The position numbers were made by a program, and so were the translations under genes. A model generated the notes under the pieces. The model saw nothing but the letters and a program-made list of their open reading frames with translations, did no database searches and was not told the DNA's origin. Below are positions 16,648 to 25,742 of a stretch of 64,000 nt of DNA, in pieces. Every line of letters starts with the position of its first letter. Within the stretch, counting starts at the first letter, position 1. The stretch is taken from positions 1-64,000 of the forward strand of contig UQMI01000014.1 of NCBI GenBank assembly GCA_900542045.1, given 5' to 3'. This DNA comes from an uncultured Blautia sp. (GTDB taxonomy: Bacteria > Bacillota > Clostridia > Lachnospirales > Lachnospiraceae).

Positions 16648-18056
16648 AACCCACCCTCTTTGCCAAATTCTGCGCTGCTTTTCTAATTTTCGGCATTGCG
16701 GGCTTTATTTTCACTGCCACCGTTGCCTCCGGCTGGATGGAATCCCAGCTGGAGCACATGAAAGGGGAAGATCTCTACCACGCCGCAGTCAATCTGGCAG
16801 ATAATTCAGATATTCAGAATACCAATTCCTATAATGCGGAATCCGTCTACACCATCCTGTCCACTGTGGCTGACTTCGAAGATTCGGATATCTGGCTCAT
16901 GAACCGCTCTGCGGAGATCCTCATGGACACTTCTTCCGATATTTATCTGGAAGAACCGGTTCCGGTCAGCGGCTTCGATCCCACGGCCTGGGGGACCAGT
17001 TATTACCGCACAGGAAATTTTTACGGCTATTTCACCGACAGCAGGCTCAGCGTTATGGCGCCTATTACGGAAGATATGACGCCCACCGGTTATGTGGTCA
17101 TCCACTACCCGCTGACCAAGCTGTATCAGGAACGGGAACAGATCCTCAGTACCATTTATCTGATCCTTCTGTTCTTCCTGCTGTTTTCCCTGGTCTTTCT
17201 GGCCATTTATCTGAAGACAGTCCATTTTCCGCTGCGGAAGATCACCAAAGGCGTACAGGAATTTTCCGCCGGTCACCTGGATTATAATATTCCGGTCCAC
17301 AGTAAGGATGAGATGGGTTATCTGGCCATGATGCTGAATTACATGTCCGATCAGTTCAACAAAACAGGCGAATACCAGAGGAATTTTATCTCGAATATCT
17401 CTCACGATTTCCGTTCTCCGCTGACCTCCATCAAAGGCTATGTGGAAGCCATCGAAGACGGGACGATCCCCTATGAGATGCAGGGACGTTATCTGCAGAT
17501 CGTCTCCTACGAAGCTGAGCGCCTGGAAAAGCTGACCCGGAGCCTTCTGACCTTAAATGACCTGGAAGTAAAATCCAGGCTGATGGATCTGCGTACTTTC
17601 GACATCAACGGCGTGATCAAAAGCACTGCGGCCACATTTGAGGGCACCTGCCGGGACCGTCAGATTTCCATTGAACTGATCCTGTCCGGCGAGAAACTCT
17701 ACGTCTACGCAGACATGGAGCAGATCCAGCAGGTGCTGTATAACCTCCTGGACAACGCAGTAAAATTCAGCCCCAATGACAGCACCATTACCATCGAAAA
17801 CACAGAAAAAGGCGGCAAGATCCTGGTATCTGTCAAAGACCAGGGCTGCGGCATCGCCAAAGATAATCTTTCCAAGATCTGGGACCGTTTCTACAAGACA
17901 GATGTTTCCAGAGGAAAGGACCGCAAGGGAACGGGCCTGGGCCTTTCTATCGTAAAGGAGATCATCAACGCCCATGGCCAGAACATCAACGTGATCAGCA
18001 CCCAGGGTGCCGGTACGGAATTCATCTTTACCCTGGACAAGGCAAAAGAGGGCTGA
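16644..18056 (+). CDS. Sensor histidine kinase
   Basis: The 470-residue membrane kinase has a first transmembrane helix (about 8-30), an extracytoplasmic sensor domain (about 31-165, PAS/PDC-like by size, ligand unknown), a second helix (about 168-190), a HAMP linker (about 191-243), the dimerisation box ISHDFRSPLTSIKGY with phospho-acceptor His254, and an HATPase_c domain with N box NLLDNAVKFSP, G1 DQGCGIA, F box RFYKTD and G2 GTGLGLSIVKEI. It phosphorylates the response regulator with which it overlaps by 4 nt. A strong hairpin terminator follows about 65 nt after the stop. Confidence 0.95.
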   Translation: MKPTLFAKFCAAFLIFGIAGFIFTATVASGWMESQLEHMKGEDLYHAAVNLADNSDIQNTNSYNAESVYTILSTVADFEDSDIWLMNRSAEILMDTSSDIYLEEPVPVSGFDPTAWGTSYYRTGNFYGYFTDSRLSVMAPITEDMTPTGYVVIHYPLTKLYQEREQILSTIYLILLFFLLFSLVFLAIYLKTVHFPLRKITKGVQEFSAGHLDYNIPVHSKDEMGYLAMMLNYMSDQFNKTGEYQRNFISNISHDFRSPLTSIKGYVEAIEDGTIPYEMQGRYLQIVSYEAERLEKLTRSLLTLNDLEVKSRLMDLRTFDINGVIKSTAATFEGTCRDRQISIELILSGEKLYVYADMEQIQQVLYNLLDNAVKFSPNDSTITIENTEKGGKILVSVKDQGCGIAKDNLSKIWDRFYKTDVSRGKDRKGTGLGLSIVKEIINAHGQNINVISTQGAGTEFIFTLDKAKEG

Positions 18057-18122
18057 GCCGAATGTTTTTACACAGCAGAAAAAAGGGTTGTGCCATGGAA
18101 TCTCAGTTTTCCCCTGTAAACG

Positions 18123-18180
18123 AAAAGCTCCCTTCCAGAGAACAGGTATTTGTACCTGCCCCTGGAAAAGGAGCTTTTTT
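18123..18180. terminator. Bidirectional terminator between the kinase and trmL
   Basis: AAAAGCTCCCTTCCAG pairs with CTGGAAAAGGAGCTTTT, and an inner CAGGTA/TACCTG extends the hairpin. T-runs follow on the plus strand and A-rich sequence precedes it, so it can serve both convergent genes. It reaches the trmL stop codon. Confidence 0.9.
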
Positions 18181-18682
18181 ATACTTTCCACTCGTACTTT
18201 GTCAGATGCCCTTCCAGCTGCATATGATCAAACTGATGCTGCCGCAGGGCCTCGTAGAGGACGATGGCCACAGAATTGCTCAGATTCAGAGAGCGGATCT
18301 CGCCCATCATGGGAATACGGATCGCCGTAGCCTGGTTTTCCAGAAGGATCTCTTCCGGGATCCCTCCGCTCTCTTTTCCGAACATGATAAAGCAGTCTTC
18401 CTCATATTCCACATCTGTATAAATTCTCGATCCCTTTGTGGTGGCATAATAAATCTTGGCGCCGGGATTTTTATTTAAAAAATCCTGGTAATCCAGATAC
18501 GTGGTCACATCCAGATCTTTCCAGTAATCCATGCCGGCTCTCTTGATGGCCTTCTCGTTCAGACGGAAGCCCAGAGGCTCGATCAGATGCAGTCTGGTGC
18601 CTGTTGCCACGCAGGTTCGGCCGATGTTCCCGGTATTGGAAGGGATTTCCGGTTCATGGAGTACAATATTCAGCTTTGCCAT
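18179..18682 (-). CDS. trmL: tRNA (cytidine/uridine(34)-2'-O)-methyltransferase TrmL
   Basis: The 167-residue protein is a minimal SPOUT methyltransferase. Seen are the N-terminal NIVLHEPEIPSNTGNIGRTC, LHLIEPLGFRLNEKAIKRAGMDYW, MFGKESGGIPEE, the SAM-binding knot RIPMMGEIRSLNLSNSVAIVLYEALRQ, and no extra domains, as for TrmL. It methylates the wobble nucleotide of tRNA-Leu isoacceptors. AGGAGAA precedes the ATG. It starts 9 bp after the aminotransferase stop and is the last gene of that minus-strand run. Confidence 0.96.
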   Translation of the reverse strand: MAKLNIVLHEPEIPSNTGNIGRTCVATGTRLHLIEPLGFRLNEKAIKRAGMDYWKDLDVTTYLDYQDFLNKNPGAKIYYATTKGSRIYTDVEYEEDCFIMFGKESGGIPEEILLENQATAIRIPMMGEIRSLNLSNSVAIVLYEALRQHQFDHMQLEGHLTKYEWKV

Positions 18683-18691
18683 TTCTTTCTC

Positions 18692-19867
18692 CTACTCCCG
18701 GCCCTGTTCCGCCCGCAGCCATGTGACGAACCGTTCCAGCCGTTCCAGTGCAATTTTCAGATCTTCCAGAGAATACGCATAGGAAATCCGCAGATAATCC
18801 TCGCCGCAGTCTCCAAAGGCAGAACCCGGCACCACTGCCACCCGCTCTTTTTCCAGAAGCTTTGTGGCAAATTCCTCCGAGCTCATGCCGAATTCCTTTA
18901 TACAGGGGAATACATAAAAAGCCCCATAAGGTTCAAAACAAGACAGTCCCATCTCTTTGAACCGGTGCATCAGATATCTTCTCCGTCCGTCATAGGCCGC
19001 CCGCATTTCTTCTATATCCCCATCTCCGTTGCGAAGGGCTTCCACAGCCGCATACTGGCTGTTGGTGGGCGCGCACATGATGGCATACTGATGGATCTTG
19101 GTCATCTGCCCGATGATCTCCTTCGGCCCACAGGCATAGCCCAGTCTCCAGCCTGTCATGGCATAGGCCTTGGAAAAGCCGTTGATCAGAATGGTCCTCT
19201 CTTTCATTCCGGGAAGGCTGGCGATGGAAACATGCTTTCTGCCGTAAGTCAGTTCCGCATAGATCTCATCGGACAGCACATACAGATCTTTCTCTATGAC
19301 TGCTTCCGCGATGGCTTCCAGATCTTCCTTTTCCATAACGGCGCCTGTGGGGTTGTTTGGAAACGGCAGAACCAGAAGCTTTGTTTTCTCCGTTGCCGCC
19401 TCCCGTATCTGCCGGGCAGTCAGCCGGAACTGATCTTCTTCCTTTAATTCAATTACCTTCGGCACGCCTCCGGCCAGAACGCAGCAGGGAAGATACGAAA
19501 CGAAACTGGGCTGGGGGATCAGAACTTCTTCGCCCGGCTCCAGCATGGCCCGCATGGCCAGATCGATGGCTTCACTGCCTCCCACTGTAACCAGCACCTG
19601 GTCCAGATGGTAGTCCACCTGGAACCTGCGGCTTAAATACCGGCAGATTTCTTCCCGCAGTTCCTTCAGGCCTGCATTGGAGGTATAGAACGTACGGCCT
19701 TTTTCCATGCTGTAGATTCCCTCGTCCCGTACATGCCAGGGTGTGTCAAAATCCGGTTCCCCCACACCCAGAGAAACCACGTCGTCCATCTCACTTACAA
19801 TATCAAAAAATTTCCGGATCCCGGAGGGAGCCAGCATTTCTACTTTTTTTGCAATGGGATTTCTCAC
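18692..19867 (-). CDS. PLP-dependent aminotransferase, class I/II (AspC/AraT-like)
   Basis: The 391-residue protein has fold-type I aminotransferase landmarks: SLGVGEPDFDTPWHV, the NAGLKELR segment, PFPNNPTGAVMEKEDL (Asn binding the cofactor), LSDEIYAELTYG, and the Schiff-base Lys in FSKAYAMTGWRLGYACG near residue 235. An arginine near the end (LRISYA) binds the carboxylate. Substrate preference (aspartate, aromatic or other) cannot be read from sequence. The gene overlaps the upstream Lrp/AsnC regulator by 4 nt, a common pairing in Clostridia that suggests amino-acid-responsive control. Confidence 0.92.
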   Translation of the reverse strand: MRNPIAKKVEMLAPSGIRKFFDIVSEMDDVVSLGVGEPDFDTPWHVRDEGIYSMEKGRTFYTSNAGLKELREEICRYLSRRFQVDYHLDQVLVTVGGSEAIDLAMRAMLEPGEEVLIPQPSFVSYLPCCVLAGGVPKVIELKEEDQFRLTARQIREAATEKTKLLVLPFPNNPTGAVMEKEDLEAIAEAVIEKDLYVLSDEIYAELTYGRKHVSIASLPGMKERTILINGFSKAYAMTGWRLGYACGPKEIIGQMTKIHQYAIMCAPTNSQYAAVEALRNGDGDIEEMRAAYDGRRRYLMHRFKEMGLSCFEPYGAFYVFPCIKEFGMSSEEFATKLLEKERVAVVPGSAFGDCGEDYLRISYAYSLEDLKIALERLERFVTWLRAEQGRE

Positions 19868-20346
19868 GGTGTCACCAACATCCTTTCATCTTTTGTCTTT
19901 TTTGCAAATATGGTTCCGTGATCCTTGTATTTTTTCAGAATAAAGTGGGTCGCTGTGCTCAGCACCGAATCCAGCGTAGAAAGCTTATCCGATACGAACT
20001 GAGATACCTCCCGCAATGTCTTTCCTTCCAGGATCACCATCAGATCATAGGCGCCGGAAATCAGATATACCGAACGCACTTCTGGATAATTGTAGATCCG
20101 CTCCGCAATGGAATCGAATCCCTGTCCCCTCTGGGGCGTTACCCGCACCTCGATCAGCGCAGTCACTTTTTCTGTGGTGCATTTGTCCCAGTCGATCAGG
20201 GTATGGTATCCGCAGATGATCCGCTCCTTCTCCATGGCTGCGATCTCATTGGCAATGGTCACTTCATCTGATCCCAGCATGATCGCCAGTTCTCCCAGAT
20301 CGATCCGGCTGTTTTTTTCAAGAAAAGTCAATATTTGCTCTCTCAT
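19864..20346 (-). CDS. Lrp/AsnC-family transcriptional regulator
   Basis: The 160-residue protein has an N-terminal helix-turn-helix (about 10-60, RIDLGELAIMLGSDEVTIANEIAAME) and a C-terminal RAM/AsnC ligand-binding domain (about 70-150, TALIEVRVTPQRGQGFDSIAERI and SGAYDLMVILEGKTL). Such regulators form octamers that bind amino acids. The HTH is slightly unusual for Lrp, with LGSDEVTI replacing the more typical S.STV. Its stop overlaps the aminotransferase start (4 nt), so it probably regulates that gene in response to an amino acid. An upstream gap of 33 bp separates it from the AIR-synthase-like gene. Confidence 0.92.
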   Translation of the reverse strand: MREQILTFLEKNSRIDLGELAIMLGSDEVTIANEIAAMEKERIICGYHTLIDWDKCTTEKVTALIEVRVTPQRGQGFDSIAERIYNYPEVRSVYLISGAYDLMVILEGKTLREVSQFVSDKLSTLDSVLSTATHFILKKYKDHGTIFAKKTKDERMLVTP

Positions 20347-20379
20347 TGATCCTCACTCCTTTTCCTGCTCCGCTTCCGG

Positions 20380-21405
20380 TCATGCGGAAGCAGATCCTTT
20401 TGTCGGGGAGTTGTCTCCCGTTTGATATATTTTGTATAGTTCATCGCTCTGCGGACGGTCCAGATAACGGATCTCCTCTCCGTTGCGCAGGATCCGGTCA
20501 TTGCCGGATACGGCCTGTCCCACGATCACTGCGTGGATCCCCGCTTTTTCCAGCGCCCGCACCAGACCTTCTCCGTGATCTGCTGCGATCATCATGGAAC
20601 CGCTGGACATCAGGATATAGGGATTCAGTCCAAAACACTCACACAGCTCCACCGTCTCCTGGCGGATGGGGATTTTCTTCAGATCCACATCCAGGCCAAC
20701 CCCGGCGCCTTCCGCCATCTCCCACAGAGCGCCGAATACGCCGCCTTCCGTAATGTCATGCATGGCGCTGACGCCATACTCCATTGCAATCCTGCTTTCC
20801 GGCACCACAGAAAGGTAACGGTCAAAGTCTTTTGCTGTCTGGATAAAGCTCTGGGAAAAAATTTTCCGCAGCTCTTCTTCTTTTTCCTTGGCTATAATGG
20901 TGGTCCCTTCCAGACCGATCCATTTGGTAACGATGATATCCTGCCCTTCCTTCATTCCGCTGGTCAGGATCATTTTGTCTTTTTTGATCTTACCCACACC
21001 GGTCACAGAGATCAGCGGCTGCTTCACCACATCTGTGATCTCCGTATGGCCTCCGATCACTTCTATCTGAAGTTCCCGGCAGACACGCTCCACATCCTCC
21101 ATCATGGTCCGCAGCGCCGGCTCCTCCACCTCCGGGGGCAGCATGACCGTCAGCATCACTGCCACCGGCTCCGCTCCGCTGGCGGCCAGATCATTGGCTG
21201 TAATATGAATGCTGTGGCTTCCGATATCCTTCACGGTTCCCGTTATGGGATCCGTGGACATGACAAACGCCTCATCTTCTTTCAGCGCAAGCACTGCGCA
21301 GTCCTGTCCCACTTCTGGGCCCATCATTACCTCATCTCTCCGGTGCTTTACCTGCCGCAGCACAGACCGTACCAGTACCGGTTCCGGTAATTTTCCAATC
21401 TTCAT
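20380..21405 (-). CDS. AIR synthase-related (HypE/PurM-like) ATP-binding protein
   Basis: The ATG at 21405 is chosen because GAGAGG lies 9 nt upstream; 341 residues. The PurM/HypE fold is clear: an N-terminal EVGQDCAVL and STDPITGT loop, HITANDLAASGAEPVAVMLTVMLP, the VIGGHTEITDVV loop, and a C-terminal half with AMHDITEGGVFGALWEMAEGAGVGL. The Cys of a HypE carbamoyl-acceptor tail is absent, as the C-terminus ends in PTKGSASA, and no hyp genes are near. It is therefore an uncharacterised AIR-synthase-like protein rather than a hydrogenase maturase. Neighbours are a 37-residue membrane protein gene and the Lrp/AsnC gene, all on one strand. Confidence 0.88.
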   Translation of the reverse strand: MKIGKLPEPVLVRSVLRQVKHRRDEVMMGPEVGQDCAVLALKEDEAFVMSTDPITGTVKDIGSHSIHITANDLAASGAEPVAVMLTVMLPPEVEEPALRTMMEDVERVCRELQIEVIGGHTEITDVVKQPLISVTGVGKIKKDKMILTSGMKEGQDIIVTKWIGLEGTTIIAKEKEEELRKIFSQSFIQTAKDFDRYLSVVPESRIAMEYGVSAMHDITEGGVFGALWEMAEGAGVGLDVDLKKIPIRQETVELCECFGLNPYILMSSGSMMIAADHGEGLVRALEKAGIHAVIVGQAVSGNDRILRNGEEIRYLDRPQSDELYKIYQTGDNSPTKGSASA

Positions 21406-21474
21406 CTTTCTAATCCTCTCTTTTTCCGGCATTCTCCGAATCCTTCCGTACTGCCGCTGTTTTATCCCCGTATT

Positions 21475-21588
21475 CTAATACATAACCAGAGAAAGCACGG
21501 TGGGCACTACCATAGCCAGCACCAGAAGCACCGCGATCACTGCAGTGATCACTCTGCGTTTTTTGGGGTCAAACATTCCTCCTGCCAT
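21475..21588 (-). CDS. Small single-span membrane protein (37 residues)
   Basis: This ORF is short but well supported. GAGGTGAG lies just upstream of the ATG at 21588, which is 4 bp after the nth stop, and the reading frame ends with TAG. The sequence starts MAGGMFDPKKRR and continues as one hydrophobic helix (VITAVIAVLLVLAMVVPTVLSLV), a basic-in topology. It sits between nth and the AIR-synthase-like gene in the same direction. Function is unknown; small proteins of this type (basic start, single helix with a Pro) are common in Lachnospiraceae operons. Confidence 0.75.
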   Translation of the reverse strand: MAGGMFDPKKRRVITAVIAVLLVLAMVVPTVLSLVMY

Positions 21589-21592
21589 TTTC

Positions 21593-22222
21593 TCACCTCT
21601 TTTTATATTCCTTACAATACCTGGTCAAAAAGCATTCCTCACACTTTGGATTCCGGGCAAAACAGATCTGCCGTCCAAAAGTGATGATCTGTATATTGTA
21701 CAGGATCCAGTGATCTTTGGGCAATTCCTTCATCAGATCGTATTCGATCTTCACCGGATCCTCTTCTTTTGTCAGTCCCAGCTTCCGGGATATCCGCTTT
21801 ACATGGGTATCCACCACCACACTGGGTTCATGAAAAATATTTCCACGGATCACATTTGCCGTCTTGCGCCCCACTCCCGGCAGAGATACCAGTGCATCCA
21901 GATCCCGGGGGACCTTTCCGCCGTATTCCTCCACCAGCTTTCTGGCACATCCGATAATATTTCTGGCCTTATTATGGTAAAAGCCTGTGGGACGGATATC
22001 CTGCTCCAGTTCCTGCAGATCTGCCCGGGCAAAAGCCTCCATATCCGGATATTTCTGAAACAGATCTTTCGTCACGATATTCACCCTGGCATCGGTGCAC
22101 TGGGCGCTGAGCATCGTGGCGATCAGAAGCTGCTCTGCATTTTCATGGTTCAGATAGCATTTATACTCCCGCGTATATACTTCATCCAGCAAAGCCAGGA
22201 TCTCACCGGTCCGTTTCTTCAT
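21593..22222 (-). CDS. nth: Endonuclease III (DNA glycosylase/AP lyase)
   Basis: The 209-residue protein matches Nth. It has AQCTDARVNIVT, the helix-hairpin-helix LPGVGRKTANVI with the catalytic Lys near residue 120, the catalytic Asp in VVDTHVKRISRKLGL, and the C-terminal four-cysteine iron-sulfur site C-X6-C-X2-C-X5-C (CFARNPKCEECFLTRYC). It removes oxidised pyrimidines from DNA and cleaves the abasic strand. It overlaps the upstream radical SAM gene by 20 nt and is followed closely by the small membrane protein gene, so it is part of an operon. Confidence 0.97.
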   Translation of the reverse strand: MKKRTGEILALLDEVYTREYKCYLNHENAEQLLIATMLSAQCTDARVNIVTKDLFQKYPDMEAFARADLQELEQDIRPTGFYHNKARNIIGCARKLVEEYGGKVPRDLDALVSLPGVGRKTANVIRGNIFHEPSVVVDTHVKRISRKLGLTKEEDPVKIEYDLMKELPKDHWILYNIQIITFGRQICFARNPKCEECFLTRYCKEYKKR

Positions 22223-23891
22223 TTGCTCTCCTCCATTCCGGATAACCTGTAATCTCTTCTACCCTCGCATTGTGATGAAGGGGATCCCTTTGTTCATAGT
22301 CAAACAGCAGTGTTTTTCCGGAAAAAACTTCTATATGCACTGTCCTAGGCAGTTTCTGCCCTTTAATATACCTGCGTGCCGCGCCGGCCCATGTCCGTTC
22401 GTCCGGCGCCCACCCGGGTCTGCTCTTTAAGTTTTCCCGGAGGTACAGATCCAGGAGCATGGCTTCCTTCATTGCCGTAAGCTCCTGTTCCTTCATTCTC
22501 TCCCTCATAAATTCCAGAAGGATATCATACCGGCGCAGCCTGGAATGGGAAATCTTGTCCAGCTCCTGTTCCTGATAATACCTGCCGATCGCTTCATACA
22601 TGGAAAAGGCATCCGGGAAAAAAGGTTCCAGATACGCCATGGTATTTCGAAACTGTCCACTATTATAATACACTTCCACTGCACTTTCCACCTTTTTCAG
22701 CTTCAAAATCCCATCATAGGACAGCCATCTGGTGGACAGTACCTCATAGGGCTCACGGGCATGGTACAGACAGCCGTATTCCTGTGTATGCTCCGCCATA
22801 AAAGACCCTTTCAGAACTTTCAGGAATCCCAGCTGCAGCTGGTCCGGCGAAAGTGCATAGACCTCATTAAAAGAGCGGGCAAAACTTTCATAATCTTCAA
22901 AGGGCAGTCCGGCAATCAGATCCAGGTGCTGGTGTACCCGCTGCAGGTTCCTGACCCGGCTGACCATTTCCCGCACCCTTGAAAAATCCATGGTCCGGTG
23001 AATAGTCGCCAGCGTCTCCGGATTGGTGGACTGCACGCCGATCTCCATCTGGATCAGGCCCGGCCGCATCTGCTCCATCAGCCCAATGTCTTCCTCCCGG
23101 AGCAGATCTGCCGCGATCTCAAAATGAAAATTCGTCACGCCGTTGTCGTGCTCCAGAAGATAATTCCAGATAGACCAGGCATGGGAATGCCTGCAGTTAA
23201 ACGTCCGGTCCACAAATTTCACCTGAGGCACCCGGTGATCCAGGAAAAACTGCAGCTCTTTTCTTACCAGATCCAGGGAACGGAACCGCAGCTTCTTATC
23301 AATAGAAGAAAGGCAGTAGCTGCAGGAAAAAGGGCACCCTCTGCTGCTTTCATAATAGAGGATCCGGCTTTCAAAATCTTCGATCCCTTCCTGATAGACG
23401 AAGGGTATTTCCGACAGATCCACAGGATCTCTCCAGGGATTTTCCCGGATCTGCTCCCCTTCCCGCCAGGTGATGCCGGCAATGGACGGCAGGCTTCCTG
23501 TCCCGGAACTGTAATATGCCGCCAGCTCCCGGAACGTGGCTTCTCCTTCCCCTCTCATGATTCCGGTGATCCAGGGATTCTTCCGCAGAAAAGACAGCGC
23601 ATCATAGGATACTTCCGGGCCTCCGGCCCAAAGTTTTGCCTCCGGCAGCACCCGGTGCAGATTCTCCGCCACTTCCGTTATAAAGGAAATATTCCAGATA
23701 TAGCAGGAAAAGCATACCACATCCGGCTTCTCCAGATAAATATCTCCCAGGACCAGATCCTTCCCCTGATTGATCGTATACTCCTTCAGAAGGATCTCCG
23801 CGCCGGTACCTTCTGCCGCCGCTTTTAAATTGTATACTGCCAGATTTGAATGGATATATTTGGCATTGCATGCCGCCAGCAATAGCTTCAT
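22203..23891 (-). CDS. B12-binding-domain radical SAM protein (DUF4080 type)
   Basis: I take the ATG at 23891 (MKLLLAACNAKYIHSNLA) as the start, with AAAGG about 10 nt upstream; the longer frame lacks a ribosome site and matching sequence. The 562 residues hold a cobalamin-binding-like Rossmann domain (1-135, WAGGPEVSYD), a radical SAM barrel with CX3CX2C (SSRGCPFSCSYC near residue 175), and a C-terminal DUF4080-like region with no recognised catalytic motif. The canonical B12 DXHXXG motif is not obvious, so cobalamin binding is not assured. The substrate is unknown. It shares an operon with nth. Confidence 0.88.
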   Translation of the reverse strand: MKLLLAACNAKYIHSNLAVYNLKAAAEGTGAEILLKEYTINQGKDLVLGDIYLEKPDVVCFSCYIWNISFITEVAENLHRVLPEAKLWAGGPEVSYDALSFLRKNPWITGIMRGEGEATFRELAAYYSSGTGSLPSIAGITWREGEQIRENPWRDPVDLSEIPFVYQEGIEDFESRILYYESSRGCPFSCSYCLSSIDKKLRFRSLDLVRKELQFFLDHRVPQVKFVDRTFNCRHSHAWSIWNYLLEHDNGVTNFHFEIAADLLREEDIGLMEQMRPGLIQMEIGVQSTNPETLATIHRTMDFSRVREMVSRVRNLQRVHQHLDLIAGLPFEDYESFARSFNEVYALSPDQLQLGFLKVLKGSFMAEHTQEYGCLYHAREPYEVLSTRWLSYDGILKLKKVESAVEVYYNSGQFRNTMAYLEPFFPDAFSMYEAIGRYYQEQELDKISHSRLRRYDILLEFMRERMKEQELTAMKEAMLLDLYLRENLKSRPGWAPDERTWAGAARRYIKGQKLPRTVHIEVFSGKTLLFDYEQRDPLHHNARVEEITGYPEWRRANEETDR

Positions 23892-23969
23892 CTGTCTGCA
23901 CCTTTTCCTTTTTTCTGTCATTCCGCCTGCCCCTGTTTTTATCCCATGGACAGGCCGGGAGTTACACAA

Positions 23970-24274
23970 ATTTTACCATGTCCCTTCATTTTGTCAACCG
24001 CTCTGCCGGGAAATTCACGGAAACCGCCTGCGGCGGGTTGCTTTTGGCAACATGCTTCCTTTCCGCCGCAGTGCGATCCACGCGGAGCGTTTTTGTGTGA
24101 TAGGAAAGCCAGAACGAAATATTCTACTTTCCTATCACACAAGAAGAGTGCCTGCCAGACAGTGACAGACACTCCTTTTTTTCTCTCTTATCAATTCTCA
24201 CAGGCTGCTCTGCCGTGCCCCCGGCACAGGCTTCCTGTCAGCCCCACGGACAAAGACCGCGCCCGGGCTTCTGC
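23970..24274. other. Intergenic region with palindromic repeat
   Basis: This 305-bp gap between the radical SAM gene and the end of glyA contains no gene. It holds copy 1 of repeat family A at 24093-24142, a GAGTG...CACTC hairpin followed by T's on the plus strand (24145-24182), and GC-rich inverted sequence near the glyA stop. The latter may form the glyA terminator (GTGCCGGGGGCAC) but lacks a clear T-run. Confidence 0.5.
24093..24142 (+). repeat. Dispersed palindromic repeat family A, copy 1
   Basis: The 16-bp arm TTGTGTGATAGGAAAG (24093-24108) is perfectly inverted at 24127-24142. Inner AGAA/TTCT pairs surround a 7-nt loop. The copy is preceded by GCGGAGCG, as in copies 2 and 5. Related copies are at 27155, 29088, 50487 and 55880. 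Confidence 0.9.
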
Positions 24275-25519
24275 TCAGCCCTGCAGCGGATATTTATCCG
24301 TCAGTTCTTTTACGATGGCTTTTGCCTTCTCTTTATTATCACGGCTCTGAATCATCAGAGAAATAGCCTCTGCGATCCGATCCATATCCTGCTCGTTCAT
24401 GCCTCTGGAAGTCACTGCCGGTGTTCCCAGTCTGACACCGCTGGTCACAAACGGAGACTTGGGATCGTTGGGGATGGCATTCTTGTTGCAGGTGATATTT
24501 GCTTCATCCAGCAGATTTTCCATCTCTTTTCCTGTAATTCCCTGATCCACCAGATCCACCAGCATCAGGTGATTGTCTGTACCGCCGGACACGATCTTGA
24601 TCCCGCGCTTCTTCAGGCCTTCACAGAGAGCTGCTGCATTCTTCACCACATTTGCCGCGTATTCTTTGAATTCCGGCTGCAGTGCTTCTTCAAAGCAGAC
24701 TGCCTTGGCTGCGATCACATGCATCAGCGGGCCCCCCTGGATTCCCGGGAAGATGGCCTTGTTGAAATTGAATTTTTTGGCATTTTCCTCACTGCTGAGG
24801 ATCAGTCCGCCTCTGGGACCGCGAAGAGTCTTGTGGGTAGTGGTCGTTACCACATCTGCATAAGGAATCGGGCTTGGATGCTGTCCTCCTGCCACCAGAC
24901 CTGCAATATGAGCCATATCTACCATCAGATACGCACCCACTTCGTCTGCGATCTCCCGGAATTTCTTAAAATCTATGATCCTTGCATAGGCACTGGCGCC
25001 TGCCACGATCAGCTTCGGCTTACATTCCAGTGCGATTCTTCTTACCTCTTCATAATCGATGACTCCATCGTCATTTACCCCATAGGGAACAGCATTAAAA
25101 TAGGAACCGGACATGTTTGCCGGGCTTCCATGGGTCAAATGGCCGCCGTGAGCCAGATTCATTCCCAGCACCGTATCCCCCGGCTTCAGCATGGCAAAGA
25201 ATACTGCCATATTGGCCTGGGCACCGGAATGGGGCTGTACATTGACATACTCACAGCCAAATAATTTCTTTGCCCTTTCTATTGCCAGACGTTCCACTTC
25301 ATCTACACAGGCGCAGCCTCCGTAATACCTCTTTCCCGGATAACCTTCCGCATATTTGTTGGTCAATGGGCTCCCCATTGCCGCCATTACTGCCTTACTC
25401 ACCCAGTTCTCAGAAGCGATCAGTTCGATATGGGAATTCTGTCTCTCCAATTCATCCTGAATCAACTGCGCAATCTGAGGATCCACCTGTGTGATTTCCT
25501 CTAATGAATACATCCTCAC
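24275..25519 (-). CDS. glyA: Serine hydroxymethyltransferase
   Basis: The 414-residue enzyme is full length. Landmarks include [47 protein letters not shown], the PLP Lys in [18 protein letters not shown] near residue 227, and [16 protein letters not shown]. It interconverts serine and glycine with tetrahydrofolate and supplies one-carbon units in the cytoplasm. AGGAGAAAG lies upstream of the ATG. It stands alone on the minus strand, divergent from the alcohol dehydrogenase gene. The folate link is shared with the pab genes at 47.7-50.4 kb but they are not adjacent. Confidence 0.98.
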   Translation of the reverse strand: MRMYSLEEITQVDPQIAQLIQDELERQNSHIELIASENWVSKAVMAAMGSPLTNKYAEGYPGKRYYGGCACVDEVERLAIERAKKLFGCEYVNVQPHSGAQANMAVFFAMLKPGDTVLGMNLAHGGHLTHGSPANMSGSYFNAVPYGVNDDGVIDYEEVRRIALECKPKLIVAGASAYARIIDFKKFREIADEVGAYLMVDMAHIAGLVAGGQHPSPIPYADVVTTTTHKTLRGPRGGLILSSEENAKKFNFNKAIFPGIQGGPLMHVIAAKAVCFEEALQPEFKEYAANVVKNAAALCEGLKKRGIKIVSGGTDNHLMLVDLVDQGITGKEMENLLDEANITCNKNAIPNDPKSPFVTSGVRLGTPAVTSRGMNEQDMDRIAEAISLMIQSRDNKEKAKAIVKELTDKYPLQG

Positions 25520-25636
25520 TTTCTCCTTTCAACATGGCATTTGCATCTATTATAGACATTTGCCTGTCCATCGTCAACACTGAAAAGACATTTATCCGTC
25601 ACAGAAAAACATTTTCTCACTTTTTTACAATTTTTT

Positions 25637-25665
25637 TTGACTAATAGCGGAAAATTTGTTTTAAT
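25637..25665 (+). promoter_or_regulatory. Promoter of the Fe-alcohol dehydrogenase gene
   Basis: TTGACT (25637-25642) and TTTAAT (25660-25665) are separated by 17 bp and precede the gene by about 75 nt in an AT-rich divergent region. The match to sigma-A is good at -35 and fair at -10. Confidence 0.65.
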
Positions 25666-25742
25666 AGAGATATATAGCCTATCAGCGGGAATCCTGCGAT
25701 CTGCATCCTGGATTTTGTGCTGAGGAAAAGGAGTATCAAAAT

